Assembly (NCBI GenBank): GCA_035272265.1
Contig: DATEQV010000162.1
Coordinates: 1 to 64,000, forward strand
DNA from: Acidisphaera sp035272265
Lineage (GTDB): Bacteria; Pseudomonadota; Alphaproteobacteria; Acetobacterales; Acetobacteraceae
Direction of reading: 5' to 3'
Length of the DNA stretch: 64,000 nucleotides
Shown here: in pieces, positions 8,074 to 17,146 of the stretch
Position numbering within the stretch: the first letter of the stretch is position 1
Layout of the letters: every line of letters begins with the position of its first letter
The notes under the pieces: model-generated
The model's database searches: none
Told to the model about the DNA's origin: nothing
The model's input: the letters and a program-made list of their open reading frames with translations, nothing else
Program-made: the position numbers and the translations under genes

Positions 8074-8853
8074 ATGGCGACCGACCGACTCGACATGCCG
8101 ACCTATCGCGCGCCGCGCAGCGCGGGGCTGGACGGCGGCACCAAGCGCCTGGCGCTGACCGCGCTCGGCCTGGGCGGCGCGCTGGTCGTGGTGCTCGGCC
8201 TGTGGACCGTCTCCGGCCACCGGCGCGGCGACATCCCGGTGATCCGCGCCGAACCCGGCCCGTACCGCGTGAAGCCGACCGACCCGGGCGGGATGCAGGT
8301 CAACGGCGCCGACGAGGACGTCCTCGGCACGGGCCGCCCGGGTGTCGACGACAAGCTCGCCCCCCCGCCCGAGACCCCGGAACCCTCGGCGCTGCGCACC
8401 ACCCAGTCCGCGCCGACCGCCAATGCGGCCCCGGCACCCGCCCCGGCACCCGCCGCGACCAGCCCGGCACCGGCGCCGGCCGCCGCGCCCCCGGGCGCAT
8501 CCGCGCCCGCCGCATCCGTGGCGCCGGCGATTGCCCCCGCCGCGGCGACTCCCGCGCCGCGCACAACGCCCGCGGCCCCGATGCCCCCGCACGCCGCTGC
8601 CCAGCCGGGCGCGACCGAGGTGCAGCTTGCCGCCGTGGCCAGCGAGGACGACGCGCAGAAGGAATGGGCGCGCCTGTCGCACAAGGCCCCGGAACTGTTG
8701 GGCGACCGCCGGCCGCTGGTCACCCGTTTCGAGCGCGACGGCAAGACGTTCTTCCGCGTGCGCACCGGCGGCTTCGCCGACGTCGCCGAGGCGACGCGCT
8801 TCTGCGAGCAGGCCCGCGCCAAGGGCCTCGCCTGCTCCATCGCGGCGTTCTGA
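8074..8853 (+). CDS. SPOR-domain membrane protein
   Basis: The product is 259 residues, with a GGGGAGAG site before ATG 8074. One membrane segment lies near residues 28-48 (ALTALGLGGALVVVLGLW), followed by a long Ala/Pro-rich periplasmic linker and a C-terminal SPOR domain (EVQLAAVASEDDAQKEWARL, GKTFFRVRTGGFADVAEA, ARAKGLACSIAAF). SPOR domains bind denuded peptidoglycan glycan strands at the division site, and the gene sits between argS and nagZ as in many alphaproteobacteria. A role in septal cell-wall work is therefore likely. The precise partner is unknown. Confidence 0.85.
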   Translation: MATDRLDMPTYRAPRSAGLDGGTKRLALTALGLGGALVVVLGLWTVSGHRRGDIPVIRAEPGPYRVKPTDPGGMQVNGADEDVLGTGRPGVDDKLAPPPETPEPSALRTTQSAPTANAAPAPAPAPAATSPAPAPAAAPPGASAPAASVAPAIAPAAATPAPRTTPAAPMPPHAAAQPGATEVQLAAVASEDDAQKEWARLSHKAPELLGDRRPLVTRFERDGKTFFRVRTGGFADVAEATRFCEQARAKGLACSIAAF

Positions 8854-8871
8854 CCTGAAGGCCGCCCCGCC

Positions 8872-9873
8872 CTGAAAGCCGCCATCGTCGGCATCGCCGG
8901 GCCGTCGCTCGATCCGGCCGAGGCGGCGCTGTTCTTCACGGCCCCTCCGGCCGGCGTGATCCTGTTCGGCCGCAACATCGAAACGCCGGGCCAGCTTGCC
9001 GCGCTGTGCGCCGATTTGCGCACCAAGCTGCCGCAAGGTGCGGTAGTGCTGGTCGACCAGGAGGGCGGCCGCGTCGCCCGCCTGCGCCCGCCCCACTGGC
9101 GCGCCCACCCCTCGGCCGGCGTGATCGGCACGCTGCACGCCACGGACCCGGCGGCCGGACTGCGGGCGGCATGGCTGACCGGGGCGCTGATCGGGCTGGA
9201 TTGCGCCGACTTCGACGTGATCTGCGCGCCGGTGCTCGACCTGCAGGTGCCCGGCGCGCATGCCGGCGTGGTGGGCGACCGCGCCTTCGCCGCCGATCCG
9301 CAGGCGGTGGCCGCGCTTGGCGCCGCCTTCGCCGACGGAATGCTGGCCGCGGGCCGGCAGCCGGTGATGAAGCACGCGCCCGGCCACGGCCGCGCGCTGG
9401 TCGACAGCCACGAATCGCTGCCGGTCGTGGACGGGCCGATCGACGACGACGTGGTGCCGTTCCGGGCGAATGTCCGGCTGCCCTGGGCCATGACGGCGCA
9501 CATCCTGTATAGGGCGATCGACCCCGACCGGCCGGGCACGGTCTCGCCGACGGTGATCGATTCGGTCATACGCGGCCGGATCGGCTTCGATGGAGTCCTG
9601 GTGAGCGACGATCTGGCCATGTCCGCCCTGTCCGGACCGCCCGCTGCCCGCGCATTGGCAGCACTGGCGGCCGGCTGCGACCTCGCCGCCTACTGCGCGG
9701 GCGACGCGGACCACACGAATGCGGTGCTGCAGGCGGTCCCGCCGATCACCGAGGCCGCCCGGCGCCGGCTGGCGGCCGGCGCGGCGCTGGCGGCCGCCCG
9801 CGCGAAGACGCTCGATCCGGACTCGCTGGCCCCCGACTCGCTGGCCGAGGAACGGGATCGGCTGCTGGCGTGA
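8872..9873 (+). CDS. nagZ: Beta-N-acetylhexosaminidase, apparent CTG start
   Basis: A GH3 enzyme that removes N-acetylglucosamine from anhydromuropeptides during cell-wall recycling in the cytoplasm. Visible are GVILFGRN, LVDQEGGRVARL, the catalytic-loop segment KHAPGHGRALVDSHE with its His, and VSDDLAMSAL. The conserved first strand (KAAIVGIAGP) lies upstream of the first ATG/GTG/TTG codon, GTG 8956, which would cut it off. The only codon that fits is CTG 8872, followed by AAA GCC GCC, with GAAGG at 8857-8861 ten bases before. An in-frame stop at 8851 limits any extension. The product is 333 residues. Its stop overlaps the next start (GTGA). Confidence 0.85.
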   Translation: MKAAIVGIAGPSLDPAEAALFFTAPPAGVILFGRNIETPGQLAALCADLRTKLPQGAVVLVDQEGGRVARLRPPHWRAHPSAGVIGTLHATDPAAGLRAAWLTGALIGLDCADFDVICAPVLDLQVPGAHAGVVGDRAFAADPQAVAALGAAFADGMLAAGRQPVMKHAPGHGRALVDSHESLPVVDGPIDDDVVPFRANVRLPWAMTAHILYRAIDPDRPGTVSPTVIDSVIRGRIGFDGVLVSDDLAMSALSGPPAARALAALAAGCDLAAYCAGDADHTNAVLQAVPPITEAARRRLAAGAALAAARAKTLDPDSLAPDSLAEERDRLLA

Positions 9874-10589
9874 CCGATCTGGCTGTCCAGCTTGCGATCG
9901 CCGCGATTCCGGTGATCCTGGCCATCACTCTGCACGAGGCGGCGCATGGCTACGCCGCGCTCGCCCTGGGCGACGACACCGCGAAGCTGGCCGGGCGGCT
10001 GTCGCTCAATCCGCTGCGCCACATCGATCGCGTCGGCACGATCCTGCTGCCCGGCATCCTGCTGGTGACCCAGCTGCTGACGCTGCACCGCGTGGTGTTC
10101 ATGTTCGGCTGGGCCAAGCCGGTTCCGGTGAGCGCCTGGAAGTTCAGCAACCCGCTGCGGATGATGGCGCTGGTCGCCTGCGCCGGGCCGCTGATGAACT
10201 TTGCGCTGGCCCTGCTGGGCGGCCTGGCGCTCGGCGTCGTGCTGCGCCACGGCGAGGGCAACGGCACCGTCTACATCCTGCTGTTCTGCGCCTATTTCAT
10301 CCAGGCCAACCTGATCCTCGGCCTGTTCAACCTGATCCCGATCCCGCCGCTGGACGGCGGCCGGATCGTCGTCGGCCTGCTCCCCCGGCCGCTCGCCCTG
10401 CGCTGGGCGGCGCTGGAGCGCTACGGCATCCTGATCGTGCTGCTGCTGCTGATCGGCCCCTCGCTGGCGGGCGAGTTCGGCCTGCACTTCGACCCGCTGC
10501 GCGACGTGCTCGTGCCGGTGCTCGAGAGCGCCTACCGGGTGGTGCTGCGGGTCGCCGGCGTTCCCCTGGACAGCCCCTATGCCGACTGA
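9870..10589 (+). CDS. Site-2-protease-like M50 membrane metalloprotease
   Basis: The product is 239 residues, starting at GTG 9870 overlapping the nagZ stop. The zinc-binding HEAAH motif lies near residue 22 (ITLHEAAHGYAAL), and the second catalytic motif NLIPIPPLDGGRI near residue 155 supplies the third ligand. Several hydrophobic segments indicate a multi-span membrane protein. The family cleaves substrates within the membrane; this short form without a PDZ domain is widespread, but its substrates are mostly unknown. It sits between nagZ and scpA and probably shares their transcript, since its end overlaps scpA by 11 bases. Confidence 0.88.
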   Translation: MTDLAVQLAIAAIPVILAITLHEAAHGYAALALGDDTAKLAGRLSLNPLRHIDRVGTILLPGILLVTQLLTLHRVVFMFGWAKPVPVSAWKFSNPLRMMALVACAGPLMNFALALLGGLALGVVLRHGEGNGTVYILLFCAYFIQANLILGLFNLIPIPPLDGGRIVVGLLPRPLALRWAALERYGILIVLLLLIGPSLAGEFGLHFDPLRDVLVPVLESAYRVVLRVAGVPLDSPYAD

Positions 10590-11364
10590 CGCGCAAGTCG
10601 CGCCCGAACCGATCGCCACCGACGCCTTCGTCGTGCGGCTGGAGGGATTCGAGGGCCCGCTCGACCTGCTGCTGGACCTCGCACGCGGCCAGAAGCTCGA
10701 CCTGGCGCAGATCTCCATCCTCGCCCTGGTCGACCAGTACCTGGCGGTGATCGAGGGCGCTCGCCGCGTCCGGCTCGAGCTGGCGGCCGACTGGCTGGTG
10801 ATGGCGGCGTGGCTCGCCTGGCTGAAGTCCCGCCTGCTGCTGCCGAAGGACCACCAGCTCGCCGACGAGGGCGAGACGGCAGCGGAGACCCTCGCCGCCC
10901 GGCTGGCCGACCTGCAGGCGATCCGCGCGGCCGCCGCGTGGCTGGGCCTGCGTCCGCAGCTGGGCCAGGACGTCTTCGCCCGCGGCGCACCGGAGGACCT
11001 GACCGAGACCGACCGCTCCCGCCTGCTGCTGGACCAGCCCTCGCTGATGCGCGCCTATCTGACGGCGGTGCGCCGCGGTGGCTCGAGACGCGCCTATGCG
11101 CCGCGTCCGCTGACGATCTGGACGGTGCGCGAGGCGCTGGAGCGCGTGGGCAAGTTGCTGGGCAGCCTGCCGGACTGGAGCACGCTGGAGCGGTTCCTGC
11201 CGGAGAGTGCGCTGGGCGATCCCACCGAGCGGCGTGCGGCGCTGGCGAGCACGCTGCTGGCGGGGCTGGAGTTGGCGCGCGGCGGCGAGGTTCGTCTGCG
11301 GCAGGATGCCGCGTTCGGCCCGATCCTCATCCGCCGCGCGCCGCCGCAGGAGAAGGCGACGTGA
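10579..11364 (+). CDS. scpA: Segregation and condensation protein A
   Basis: Kleisin subunit of the SMC-ScpAB condensin that compacts and separates chromosomes. The product is 261 residues. The N-terminal kleisin signature is clear (RLEGFEGPLDLLLDLARGQKL, then LAQISILALVDQYL and WLVMAAWLAWLKSRLLLP). The C-terminal winged-helix part is shorter and less conserved, as usual. ATG 10579 lies inside the end of the M50 gene, and its stop overlaps the scpB GTG, so translation is probably coupled along the block. Confidence 0.93.
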   Translation: MPTDAQVAPEPIATDAFVVRLEGFEGPLDLLLDLARGQKLDLAQISILALVDQYLAVIEGARRVRLELAADWLVMAAWLAWLKSRLLLPKDHQLADEGETAAETLAARLADLQAIRAAAAWLGLRPQLGQDVFARGAPEDLTETDRSRLLLDQPSLMRAYLTAVRRGGSRRAYAPRPLTIWTVREALERVGKLLGSLPDWSTLERFLPESALGDPTERRAALASTLLAGLELARGGEVRLRQDAAFGPILIRRAPPQEKAT

Positions 11365-12077
11365 CCGATATCAGCACCGAACCCGACGAGTCGGATAGCG
11401 CGCCGGCATCCAACCCCGCGCCGGCCCCGCCGGACGAGGACGCGATCCGTCTGGCCGAGGCGTTGCTGTTCGCCAGTGCCGGCCCGGTGACCGCGCGCGC
11501 CCTGTCGCAGGTGCTCCCGGAGGACGCGGACGCCGACGCCGTATTGGCCGCGCTGGCCGCCCGCTACGCCGGGCGGGGCGTCGAGGTCGTTGCGGCCGGC
11601 GGCGGGGTGATGTTCCGCACGGCGCCGGACCTCGCGCCGCGGCTGCGCAAGGTGGTGCAGGTGCCGCGCCGGCTGCCGCGCGCGGCGATGGAGACGCTGG
11701 CGATCGTCGCCTACCACCAGCCCGTCACACGGGCCGAGATCGAGGAGATCCGCGGCACCAGCCTGTCGCAGCAGACGCTCGACAGCCTGCTCGAAGCCGG
11801 CCTGATCGCCCCGCGCGGCCGCAAGGAAAGCCCCGGCCGCCCGACCCTGTGGGCCACCACGCCCGGCTTCCTCGCCCAGTTCGGCCTGAAAGACCTGCGC
11901 GAACTTCCCCGGCGGGAGGACCTGCTGGTCGAGCCCCCCAGCCCCGCCGACCGTGCGGCGCTGGCGGCGGGCGAGACGCCGGCCTCCGACGAGCCGCCCG
12001 CCGAAGCCGAGACCGAGAGCGTTGCCGGCGAAGCTGCGTCCGAACCACCGGTTGAAAGAAGCGGACTGGGTTCCTAG
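11361..12077 (+). CDS. scpB: Segregation and condensation protein B
   Basis: Partner of ScpA in the SMC complex. The product is 238 residues from GTG 11361, which overlaps the scpA stop in a GTGA junction. Two winged-helix domains are visible: the first starts IRLAEALLFASAGPVTARAL; the second holds the signature ETLAIVAYHQPVTRAEIEEI, RGTSLSQQTLDSLLEAGLI and GRPTLWATTPGFLAQFGL. The acidic C-terminal tail is low-complexity. It is the last gene of the tightly overlapping group; a 192-base gap with no visible gene follows before tatB. Confidence 0.93.
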   Translation: MTDISTEPDESDSAPASNPAPAPPDEDAIRLAEALLFASAGPVTARALSQVLPEDADADAVLAALAARYAGRGVEVVAAGGGVMFRTAPDLAPRLRKVVQVPRRLPRAAMETLAIVAYHQPVTRAEIEEIRGTSLSQQTLDSLLEAGLIAPRGRKESPGRPTLWATTPGFLAQFGLKDLRELPRREDLLVEPPSPADRAALAAGETPASDEPPAEAETESVAGEAASEPPVERSGLGS

Positions 12078-12269
12078 GTTCACCCGCGGGCTGCAACGGA
12101 GGAACGCCCGCCGCCTTTCGCCGGACCGATCGCGAGTCTATGTGAGCGTCAGCCTGTTGCCCGCCCGGCGATCACGGACAGCGCAGGATGCATCCCGAGC
12201 GAAAGCCCGGCAGACACGCATGCGTGCCGGACGCGGGTGCGGGCGGCGAGGCTGGTATAAGGACGCCTG

Positions 12270-12836
12270 ATGTTCGACTTCGCCTGGTCCGAGATCGGCC
12301 TGATCGCCGTCGTCGCCCTCGTGCTCATCGGCCCGAAGGACATGCCGGTTGCCGTCCGCGCGCTGGCCGGCGCCATGAAGAAGGCCCGCCGCATGGCCGG
12401 CGAGTTCCAGACCCATGTCGACGAGATGATGCGCGAGGCGGACCTGCACGAGGTACGCCAGAGCATCAACGAAATCCGCAACTTCGACTTCAAGGGCGAG
12501 TTCGAGCGCACCGTCGACCCGGACCGCAGCATCCGCGACACCTTCGCCAGCAACCCGCTGCACCCCGACCCGATCGCTCCCGCCGCATCGGCCGTGGTGG
12601 CGTCTGAAACGATCCACCTGCCTGCCTCGCCCCCTGGGGCGCCCGAGGAACCGGAATCGCTGCCGACCTGGTTCGTCCCGGCTGCCGACGACGTGGCGCC
12701 CGGCGCCGCACCGGTCGTCGTGCAGCACCTGGGGCCGGCGACGCCCGCGAACCCGGAGCCGTCGCCCGCACCGTCGTTCGTCCCGCCGGGAGCGGCTCCG
12801 GCTGCGCCGGTGCCGTCCTCCGGCGCGAGCGGCTGA
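12270..12836 (+). CDS. tatB: Sec-independent (Tat) translocase protein TatB
   Basis: With TatC it forms the receptor for folded proteins carrying twin-arginine signals. The product is 188 residues. MFDFAWSEIGLIAVVALVLIG is the typical TatB membrane helix with its conserved Glu and GPKDMP hinge, followed by an amphipathic helix (AVRALAGAMKKARRMAGEF) and a long Pro/Ala-rich tail. AAGGA six bases before the ATG is the ribosome-binding site. The usual neighbour tatA is not between scpB and tatB. The Glu and the long tail favour TatB over TatA. Confidence 0.9.
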   Translation: MFDFAWSEIGLIAVVALVLIGPKDMPVAVRALAGAMKKARRMAGEFQTHVDEMMREADLHEVRQSINEIRNFDFKGEFERTVDPDRSIRDTFASNPLHPDPIAPAASAVVASETIHLPASPPGAPEEPESLPTWFVPAADDVAPGAAPVVVQHLGPATPANPEPSPAPSFVPPGAAPAAPVPSSGASG

Positions 12837-12851
12837 CCGGCGGCCCGACGC

Positions 12852-13640
12852 ATGGACGCCACGCCGCAGATCGAAGATCCGATCAACGACAAGCCGATGC
12901 CGCTGCTCGATCACCTGATCGAGCTGCGCCGCCGGCTGGTGTACTCGATGATCGCCTTCGTCGTGATGTTCGGCGTCTGCTGGGTGTTCAAGTTCCGCAT
13001 CTACGGGTTCCTCGCCGCGCCGCTGGCGGAGATCCTCGCCAAGCGTCCCGATCTGCAGGGCTCGCTGATCGGCATCGGCCTGACGCGCCCATTCCTGGTC
13101 TACATCAAGGTGGCGGTGTTCGGTGCCGCGTTCACCGGCTTTCCGGTGTTCGCGACGCAGCTCTGGCTGTTCGTCGCACCCGGCCTCTATCGTAGCGAAA
13201 AGCGCGCGATGCTGCCGTTCCTGATCGCCACCCCGGTGCTGTTCCTGCTGGGCGCGGCGATCGCCTACTACTTCGTCTTCCCGGTCGCCTGGAGCTTCTT
13301 TCTGTATTATTTCGGCCCGACCGGCGGCGACGGCTTGCAGATCAAGCCGCAGATCGACGTCAACGAGTATCTCGGCCTGGTGATGAAGCTGCTGTTCGCC
13401 TTCGGCCTGACGTTCGAGGTGCCGGTGCTGCTGACGCTGCTCGCCCGCGTGGGCATCATCTCCTCGCGCGGGATGAAGCGGGTGCGCCGCTACGCCTATG
13501 TCGGCATGTTCGTCGTCGCCGCGGTGCTGGCGCCGCCGGACATCTATTCGCAGTGCGCGCTCGCGGTCATGCTGATCCTCCTCTACGAGGTGTCGATCTT
13601 CATCGCCCGCATGATCGAGCCTAAACCCGTCGAGGCCTGA
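12852..13640 (+). CDS. tatC: Sec-independent (Tat) translocase protein TatC
   Basis: Core membrane receptor of the Tat system. The product is 262 residues with six expected membrane spans. Signatures are [18 protein letters not shown] at the N-terminus, [20 protein letters not shown], and the late spans [17 protein letters not shown] and [19 protein letters not shown]. It follows tatB by 15 bases, and its TGA overlaps the serS ATG (TGATG), indicating coupling. A substrate in this window is the dehydrogenase small subunit at 16586-17119. Confidence 0.95.
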   Translation: MDATPQIEDPINDKPMPLLDHLIELRRRLVYSMIAFVVMFGVCWVFKFRIYGFLAAPLAEILAKRPDLQGSLIGIGLTRPFLVYIKVAVFGAAFTGFPVFATQLWLFVAPGLYRSEKRAMLPFLIATPVLFLLGAAIAYYFVFPVAWSFFLYYFGPTGGDGLQIKPQIDVNEYLGLVMKLLFAFGLTFEVPVLLTLLARVGIISSRGMKRVRRYAYVGMFVVAAVLAPPDIYSQCALAVMLILLYEVSIFIARMIEPKPVEA

Positions 13641-14920
13641 TGCACGACATCCGCGCCATCCGCGCCGACCCGGCCGCGTTCAACCGCGCGCTTGAGCGAC
13701 GCGGTCTCGAGCCGCAAGCAGACGAGCTTCTGCAACTGAATGAAAATCGCCTGGAGAACCTGCAGGCTCTGGAAGCAGCACAGCGGACTCTGAAGAATCT
13801 TTCGGAGAACATCGGAAAACGACGAAGGCTGGGTATCTCGACAGACAAGATGCAGGCCGATGTCGAGCAAGGCGCGTCGCTCGGCGAACGCATTAAGGAG
13901 TTTCAGGCCCGAGCGAACGAGTGGGATTCTTTGCTTAAGGCGAGGTTGGAAGGCCTTCCGAACGTCCTAGATGACGACGTGCCGAACGGCGCGGACGAGA
14001 GCGCCAACGTGGTGCTCGCCGTGCACGGCGACCGGCCCGTCTTTGATTTTCCCGCAAGCCAACATGACGAGCTCGGCGAAGCATTCCGCGAGATGGACTT
14101 CGTCAGGGCTGCGAAGATTGCCGGAAGCCGCTTCACCGTGCTGCGAGGCAAACTTGCGCGCCTTGAGCGTGCGCTCGGACAGTTCATGCTCGATCTGCAC
14201 ACGACCGAGCATGGCTACTCAGAAGTTTCGCCGCCCTCGTTGGTCAATACCGCGAGCGCCTACGGCACGGGCCAACTCCCCAAATTTGCAGAGGATCTGT
14301 TCCAGACCACCGATGGACGCTGGCTCATCCCGACCGCCGAGGTTCCATTAACCAACCTCGTGGCCGGAGAGATTCTTGCCGAGTCCGCGCTGCCAATGCG
14401 GCTGACCGCACTTACCGACTGCTTCCGCTCTGAAGCCGGCGCCGCGGGCCGCGATACGCGCGGGATGTTGCGGCAACATCAGTTCCGGAAGGTCGAACTC
14501 GTCTCCATCACCCACCCCGACCGCAGCGCTGAAGAACACGAACGGATGACAAGCTGCGCCGAAGCGGTGCTAAGCAAGCTCGGCCTGACTTTCCGCCGGG
14601 TCATTTTATGCTCGGGAGACACGGGCTTCTCCGCGGCGAAAACCTACGACCTCGAAGTCTGGCTGCCTGGCCAAGGCGCTTGGCGCGAGATCAGCAGCTG
14701 CTCGAACTGCCACGCCTTCCAAGCCCGCCGTATGAACGCGCGCTTCCGCGCCGCCGACGGCAAGACGGTAGCACACGTGCACACGCTGAACGGCTCGGGT
14801 GTTGCAGTCGGCCGGGGTCTCGTGGCGGTGATGGAGACGTACCAGCAGGCCGTGCCATCCATCGCAATACCGCCCGTCCTGCAGCCCTACATGGGCGGGC
14901 TGAAGGTCATCGGGCCGTAA
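13640..14920 (+). CDS. serS: Seryl-tRNA synthetase
   Basis: A class II enzyme charging tRNA-Ser (and tRNA-Sec where present). The product is 426 residues, the usual length. The N-terminal coiled-coil arm covers residues about 30-100. Motif 2 is [20 protein letters not shown] and motif 3 is [12 protein letters not shown]; the [18 protein letters not shown] segment is typical. ATG 13640 overlaps the tatC stop. Third codon positions are visibly less G/C-rich than in tatC or scpB (many codons such as AAT, GAA, TCT, CTT), so the gene may have been replaced by transfer into a conserved locus. Confidence 0.95.
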   Translation: MHDIRAIRADPAAFNRALERRGLEPQADELLQLNENRLENLQALEAAQRTLKNLSENIGKRRRLGISTDKMQADVEQGASLGERIKEFQARANEWDSLLKARLEGLPNVLDDDVPNGADESANVVLAVHGDRPVFDFPASQHDELGEAFREMDFVRAAKIAGSRFTVLRGKLARLERALGQFMLDLHTTEHGYSEVSPPSLVNTASAYGTGQLPKFAEDLFQTTDGRWLIPTAEVPLTNLVAGEILAESALPMRLTALTDCFRSEAGAAGRDTRGMLRQHQFRKVELVSITHPDRSAEEHERMTSCAEAVLSKLGLTFRRVILCSGDTGFSAAKTYDLEVWLPGQGAWREISSCSNCHAFQARRMNARFRAADGKTVAHVHTLNGSGVAVGRGLVAVMETYQQAVPSIAIPPVLQPYMGGLKVIGP

Positions 14921-14948
14921 CACCGGCGAGCCGCCCTGAGCGGACTGC

Positions 14949-14984
14949 CTGCTCCGGAAACTCGCTGGCGAGCTTCCGGAGCAG
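14949..14984. terminator. Long perfect hairpin between convergent serS and GMC dehydrogenase
   Basis: Outer arms CTGCTCCGGAA (14949-14959) and TTCCGGAGCAG (14974-14984) pair perfectly, with inner arms CTCGC and GCGAG around TG. It is placed 29 bases after the serS stop and 17 bases from the stop of the opposing gene. There is no T-run on either side, so it may act as a bidirectional terminator only with help, or serve as an RNA-stability structure. Confidence 0.6.
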
Positions 14985-15000
14985 GACATCCGGCTCGACC

Positions 15001-16569
15001 TCAGATCTCCGTGCGGCTCATCATGCCGGCCATGTTGTCGGCCTGACGGATCGCCAGTGCGACGATCGTCAGCGTCGGGTTGCACGCGGCCCCCGTGGTG
15101 AACTGGCTGCCGTCGGAGATGAACAGATTCTTGATGTCGTGCGTCTGGCCGAACTTGTTCACCACGCCGTCGCGCGGCTTCTCGCTCATCCGGTTGGTGC
15201 CCATGTTGTGCGTGCTGGGATACGGCGGCGTCGGGAACGTCCGCACCGCGCCCACCGCATCGTAGATCGCCGCCCCCTGCTTGTAGGCGTGGTTGCGCAT
15301 CGCGGTGTCGTTCTCGTGGTCGTCGAAATGCACCGACGCGACCGGCATCCCGTTCGCGTCCTTCACCACCGGATCGAGGGTGACGCGGTTTGTCTCGCGC
15401 GGCATGTCCTCGCCGACGATCCACATCCCCGCCATGTTGGCGTAGTCATCCATCGCGCTGGTGAAGCTGCGCCCCCACGCGCCGGGGTTGAGGAACGCCG
15501 CCGTGAACGGCAGCCCGAGCGACAGCGTCTCCAGCTCGTAGCCGCCGACGAAGCCGCGTTTGGGATCGTTGATCGACTCGTCGCGCACGATGCCCGCCAT
15601 CGTCGTGCCGCGATACATGTGCACCGGCTTCTCGAAGATCGCGTACACGCTGCCCGTCATGTGCCGCATGTAGTTGCGCCCGACCTGACCGGAGCTGTTG
15701 GCCAGCCCGTCGGGGAACTTCGCCGACGCGCTGTTGAGCAGCAGCCGCGGGCTTTCCAGCGAATTGCCAGCCACCGCGACGACGCGGGCCTTCTGCCGCT
15801 GCAGCTTTCCCTGGCCGTCGAGGTACACCACGCCGGTGACCAGCCCCGCGTCGTTGTGCTCGATCTTCACCGCCATCGAGTTCGGACGCACCTCGAGGTT
15901 TCCGGTCGCCTCGCCCTTCGGGATCTCGGTGTACAGCGTCGACCACTTGCCGCCCGACTTGCAGCCCTGGAAGCAGAAGCCGATCTGCTGGCACGCGCCG
16001 CGCCCGTCGCGCGGCTGGCTGTTGATCGACATGTTGCCGGTGTGGACTTCCTTGTAGCCGACCTTCTTGGCGCCCGCCTCGAGCACCTTGAAGTTGTTGT
16101 TGCCCGGCAGGCGGGGAATGTCGTTGGTCCCCGTCGTGCCCATCTTGAACTCGGCCTTGGCGTAATAGGGCTCCATCTCGGCGAGCGTGATCGGCCAGTC
16201 CAGCAGCGACGTGCCCGGCAGCGCGCCGTACGTGCTGCGCGCCTTGAACTCGTAGTCGCGGAAGCGCAGCGACGCGCCTGCCCAGTGCACCGTCGATCCG
16301 CCGACCGACTTGACGATCCACGCCGGCAGGTTCGGGAAGTCGTGCGCGACACGCCACGTGCCGGACGTCGTGCGCATGTCCTTCCACGCCAGCTGCGCGA
16401 AGCTCCCCCACTCGTCGTTGATGAAGTCCTGGATCTCGTGCCGGCCGCCGGCTTCCAGGATGACGACCTTGATGCCTTTCTGCGCGAGCTCGTTGCCGAG
16501 TGTCCCGCCGCCCGCGCCGGAGCCGACGATGCAGACCACGCTGTCGTCGTTGAGATCGAAACTGGCCAT
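15001..16569 (-). CDS. GMC family dehydrogenase, large FAD subunit
   Basis: The product is 522 residues, with a GGGGGAG site before ATG 16569. The FAD-binding GSGAGGGTLGNELAQKG lies near residue 15, with the VKSVGGSTVHWAGASLRF signature and the C-terminal active-site region (YPSTHNMGTNRMSE, NLFISDGSQFTTGAACNPTL). These match the large subunit of membrane-bound sugar/alcohol dehydrogenases such as gluconate or sorbitol dehydrogenase. It has no signal peptide; in this family it is exported folded together with the Tat-signal-bearing small subunit encoded next to it. Electrons would pass to the cytochrome c encoded at the start of the operon. The substrate cannot be named from sequence. Confidence 0.85.
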   Translation of the reverse strand: MASFDLNDDSVVCIVGSGAGGGTLGNELAQKGIKVVILEAGGRHEIQDFINDEWGSFAQLAWKDMRTTSGTWRVAHDFPNLPAWIVKSVGGSTVHWAGASLRFRDYEFKARSTYGALPGTSLLDWPITLAEMEPYYAKAEFKMGTTGTNDIPRLPGNNNFKVLEAGAKKVGYKEVHTGNMSINSQPRDGRGACQQIGFCFQGCKSGGKWSTLYTEIPKGEATGNLEVRPNSMAVKIEHNDAGLVTGVVYLDGQGKLQRQKARVVAVAGNSLESPRLLLNSASAKFPDGLANSSGQVGRNYMRHMTGSVYAIFEKPVHMYRGTTMAGIVRDESINDPKRGFVGGYELETLSLGLPFTAAFLNPGAWGRSFTSAMDDYANMAGMWIVGEDMPRETNRVTLDPVVKDANGMPVASVHFDDHENDTAMRNHAYKQGAAIYDAVGAVRTFPTPPYPSTHNMGTNRMSEKPRDGVVNKFGQTHDIKNLFISDGSQFTTGAACNPTLTIVALAIRQADNMAGMMSRTEI

Positions 16570-16585
16570 GATTGCGTGCTCCCCC

Positions 16586-17119
16586 TCAGACCGACGGCAG
16601 CCAGTCGATGTCGTTGAAGCCGCGATGGATGTAGCCGCCGTGCTCGGCGGAGGACCCCTCGTAGCCGAACTTCGCCCAGACCTCCTTCTGGTTGTACAGC
16701 GAGACCACAAGGTCGCCGCGGATCTTGCTGAAGAACGGCGTCTGCTCCATGCCCTGCAGCACGACGACGCGCTGCTCCTCCCACGGCACGTCGATATAGG
16801 CGGCATTGAAGTGGCTCTTGGCGTCCTGGTCGGCGCGCTCGATGCCGAACGCGATCATCTCGTGGAACGCCCCATCGCCGCCCGCCTTGGCGTCGTACGG
16901 CGTGACGGCGCGCACGTAGTAGACGTCCGCCAGCCGGTCATGCGGGAAGATGTCGCGCGCCATCAGCGCGAGCGTGGCCATCTGGTGCGGCGTCAGCGTC
17001 TTCGCCTCGGCCGCCCACGCCGCCTTGGCCGAGAACGTGACACCGGCCGCAGCCGCCGCGGCCGTTCCTTGCAGGAACGTGCGCCGTCCGACCCGCACCC
17101 GTCCGTCGATCTTTCGCAT
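16586..17119 (-). CDS. Gluconate 2-dehydrogenase subunit 3-like protein with Tat signal
   Basis: The product is 177 residues. The N-terminus carries a twin-arginine signal (VGRRTFLQGTAAAAAAGVTF) with a likely cleavage after AWAAEA. The mature part shows family features: LTPHQMATLALMARDIFPHD, DVYYVRAVTPYDAKA, then FNAAYIDVPWEEQRVVVLQ and KFGYEGSSAEHGGYIHRGF. It is the small partner of the GMC dehydrogenase 16 bases downstream and probably carries it through the Tat pore (tatBC lie about 2 kb away on the other strand). Confidence 0.87.
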   Translation of the reverse strand: MRKIDGRVRVGRRTFLQGTAAAAAAGVTFSAKAAWAAEAKTLTPHQMATLALMARDIFPHDRLADVYYVRAVTPYDAKAGGDGAFHEMIAFGIERADQDAKSHFNAAYIDVPWEEQRVVVLQGMEQTPFFSKIRGDLVVSLYNQKEVWAKFGYEGSSAEHGGYIHRGFNDIDWLPSV

Positions 17120-17146
17120 GGAATTTCCCCCTTGTTGTGTTCTGTG

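Noticed and set aside
12138..12269. A tatA remnant before tatB
   Set aside because: No frame gives the TatA membrane helix or FG hinge.
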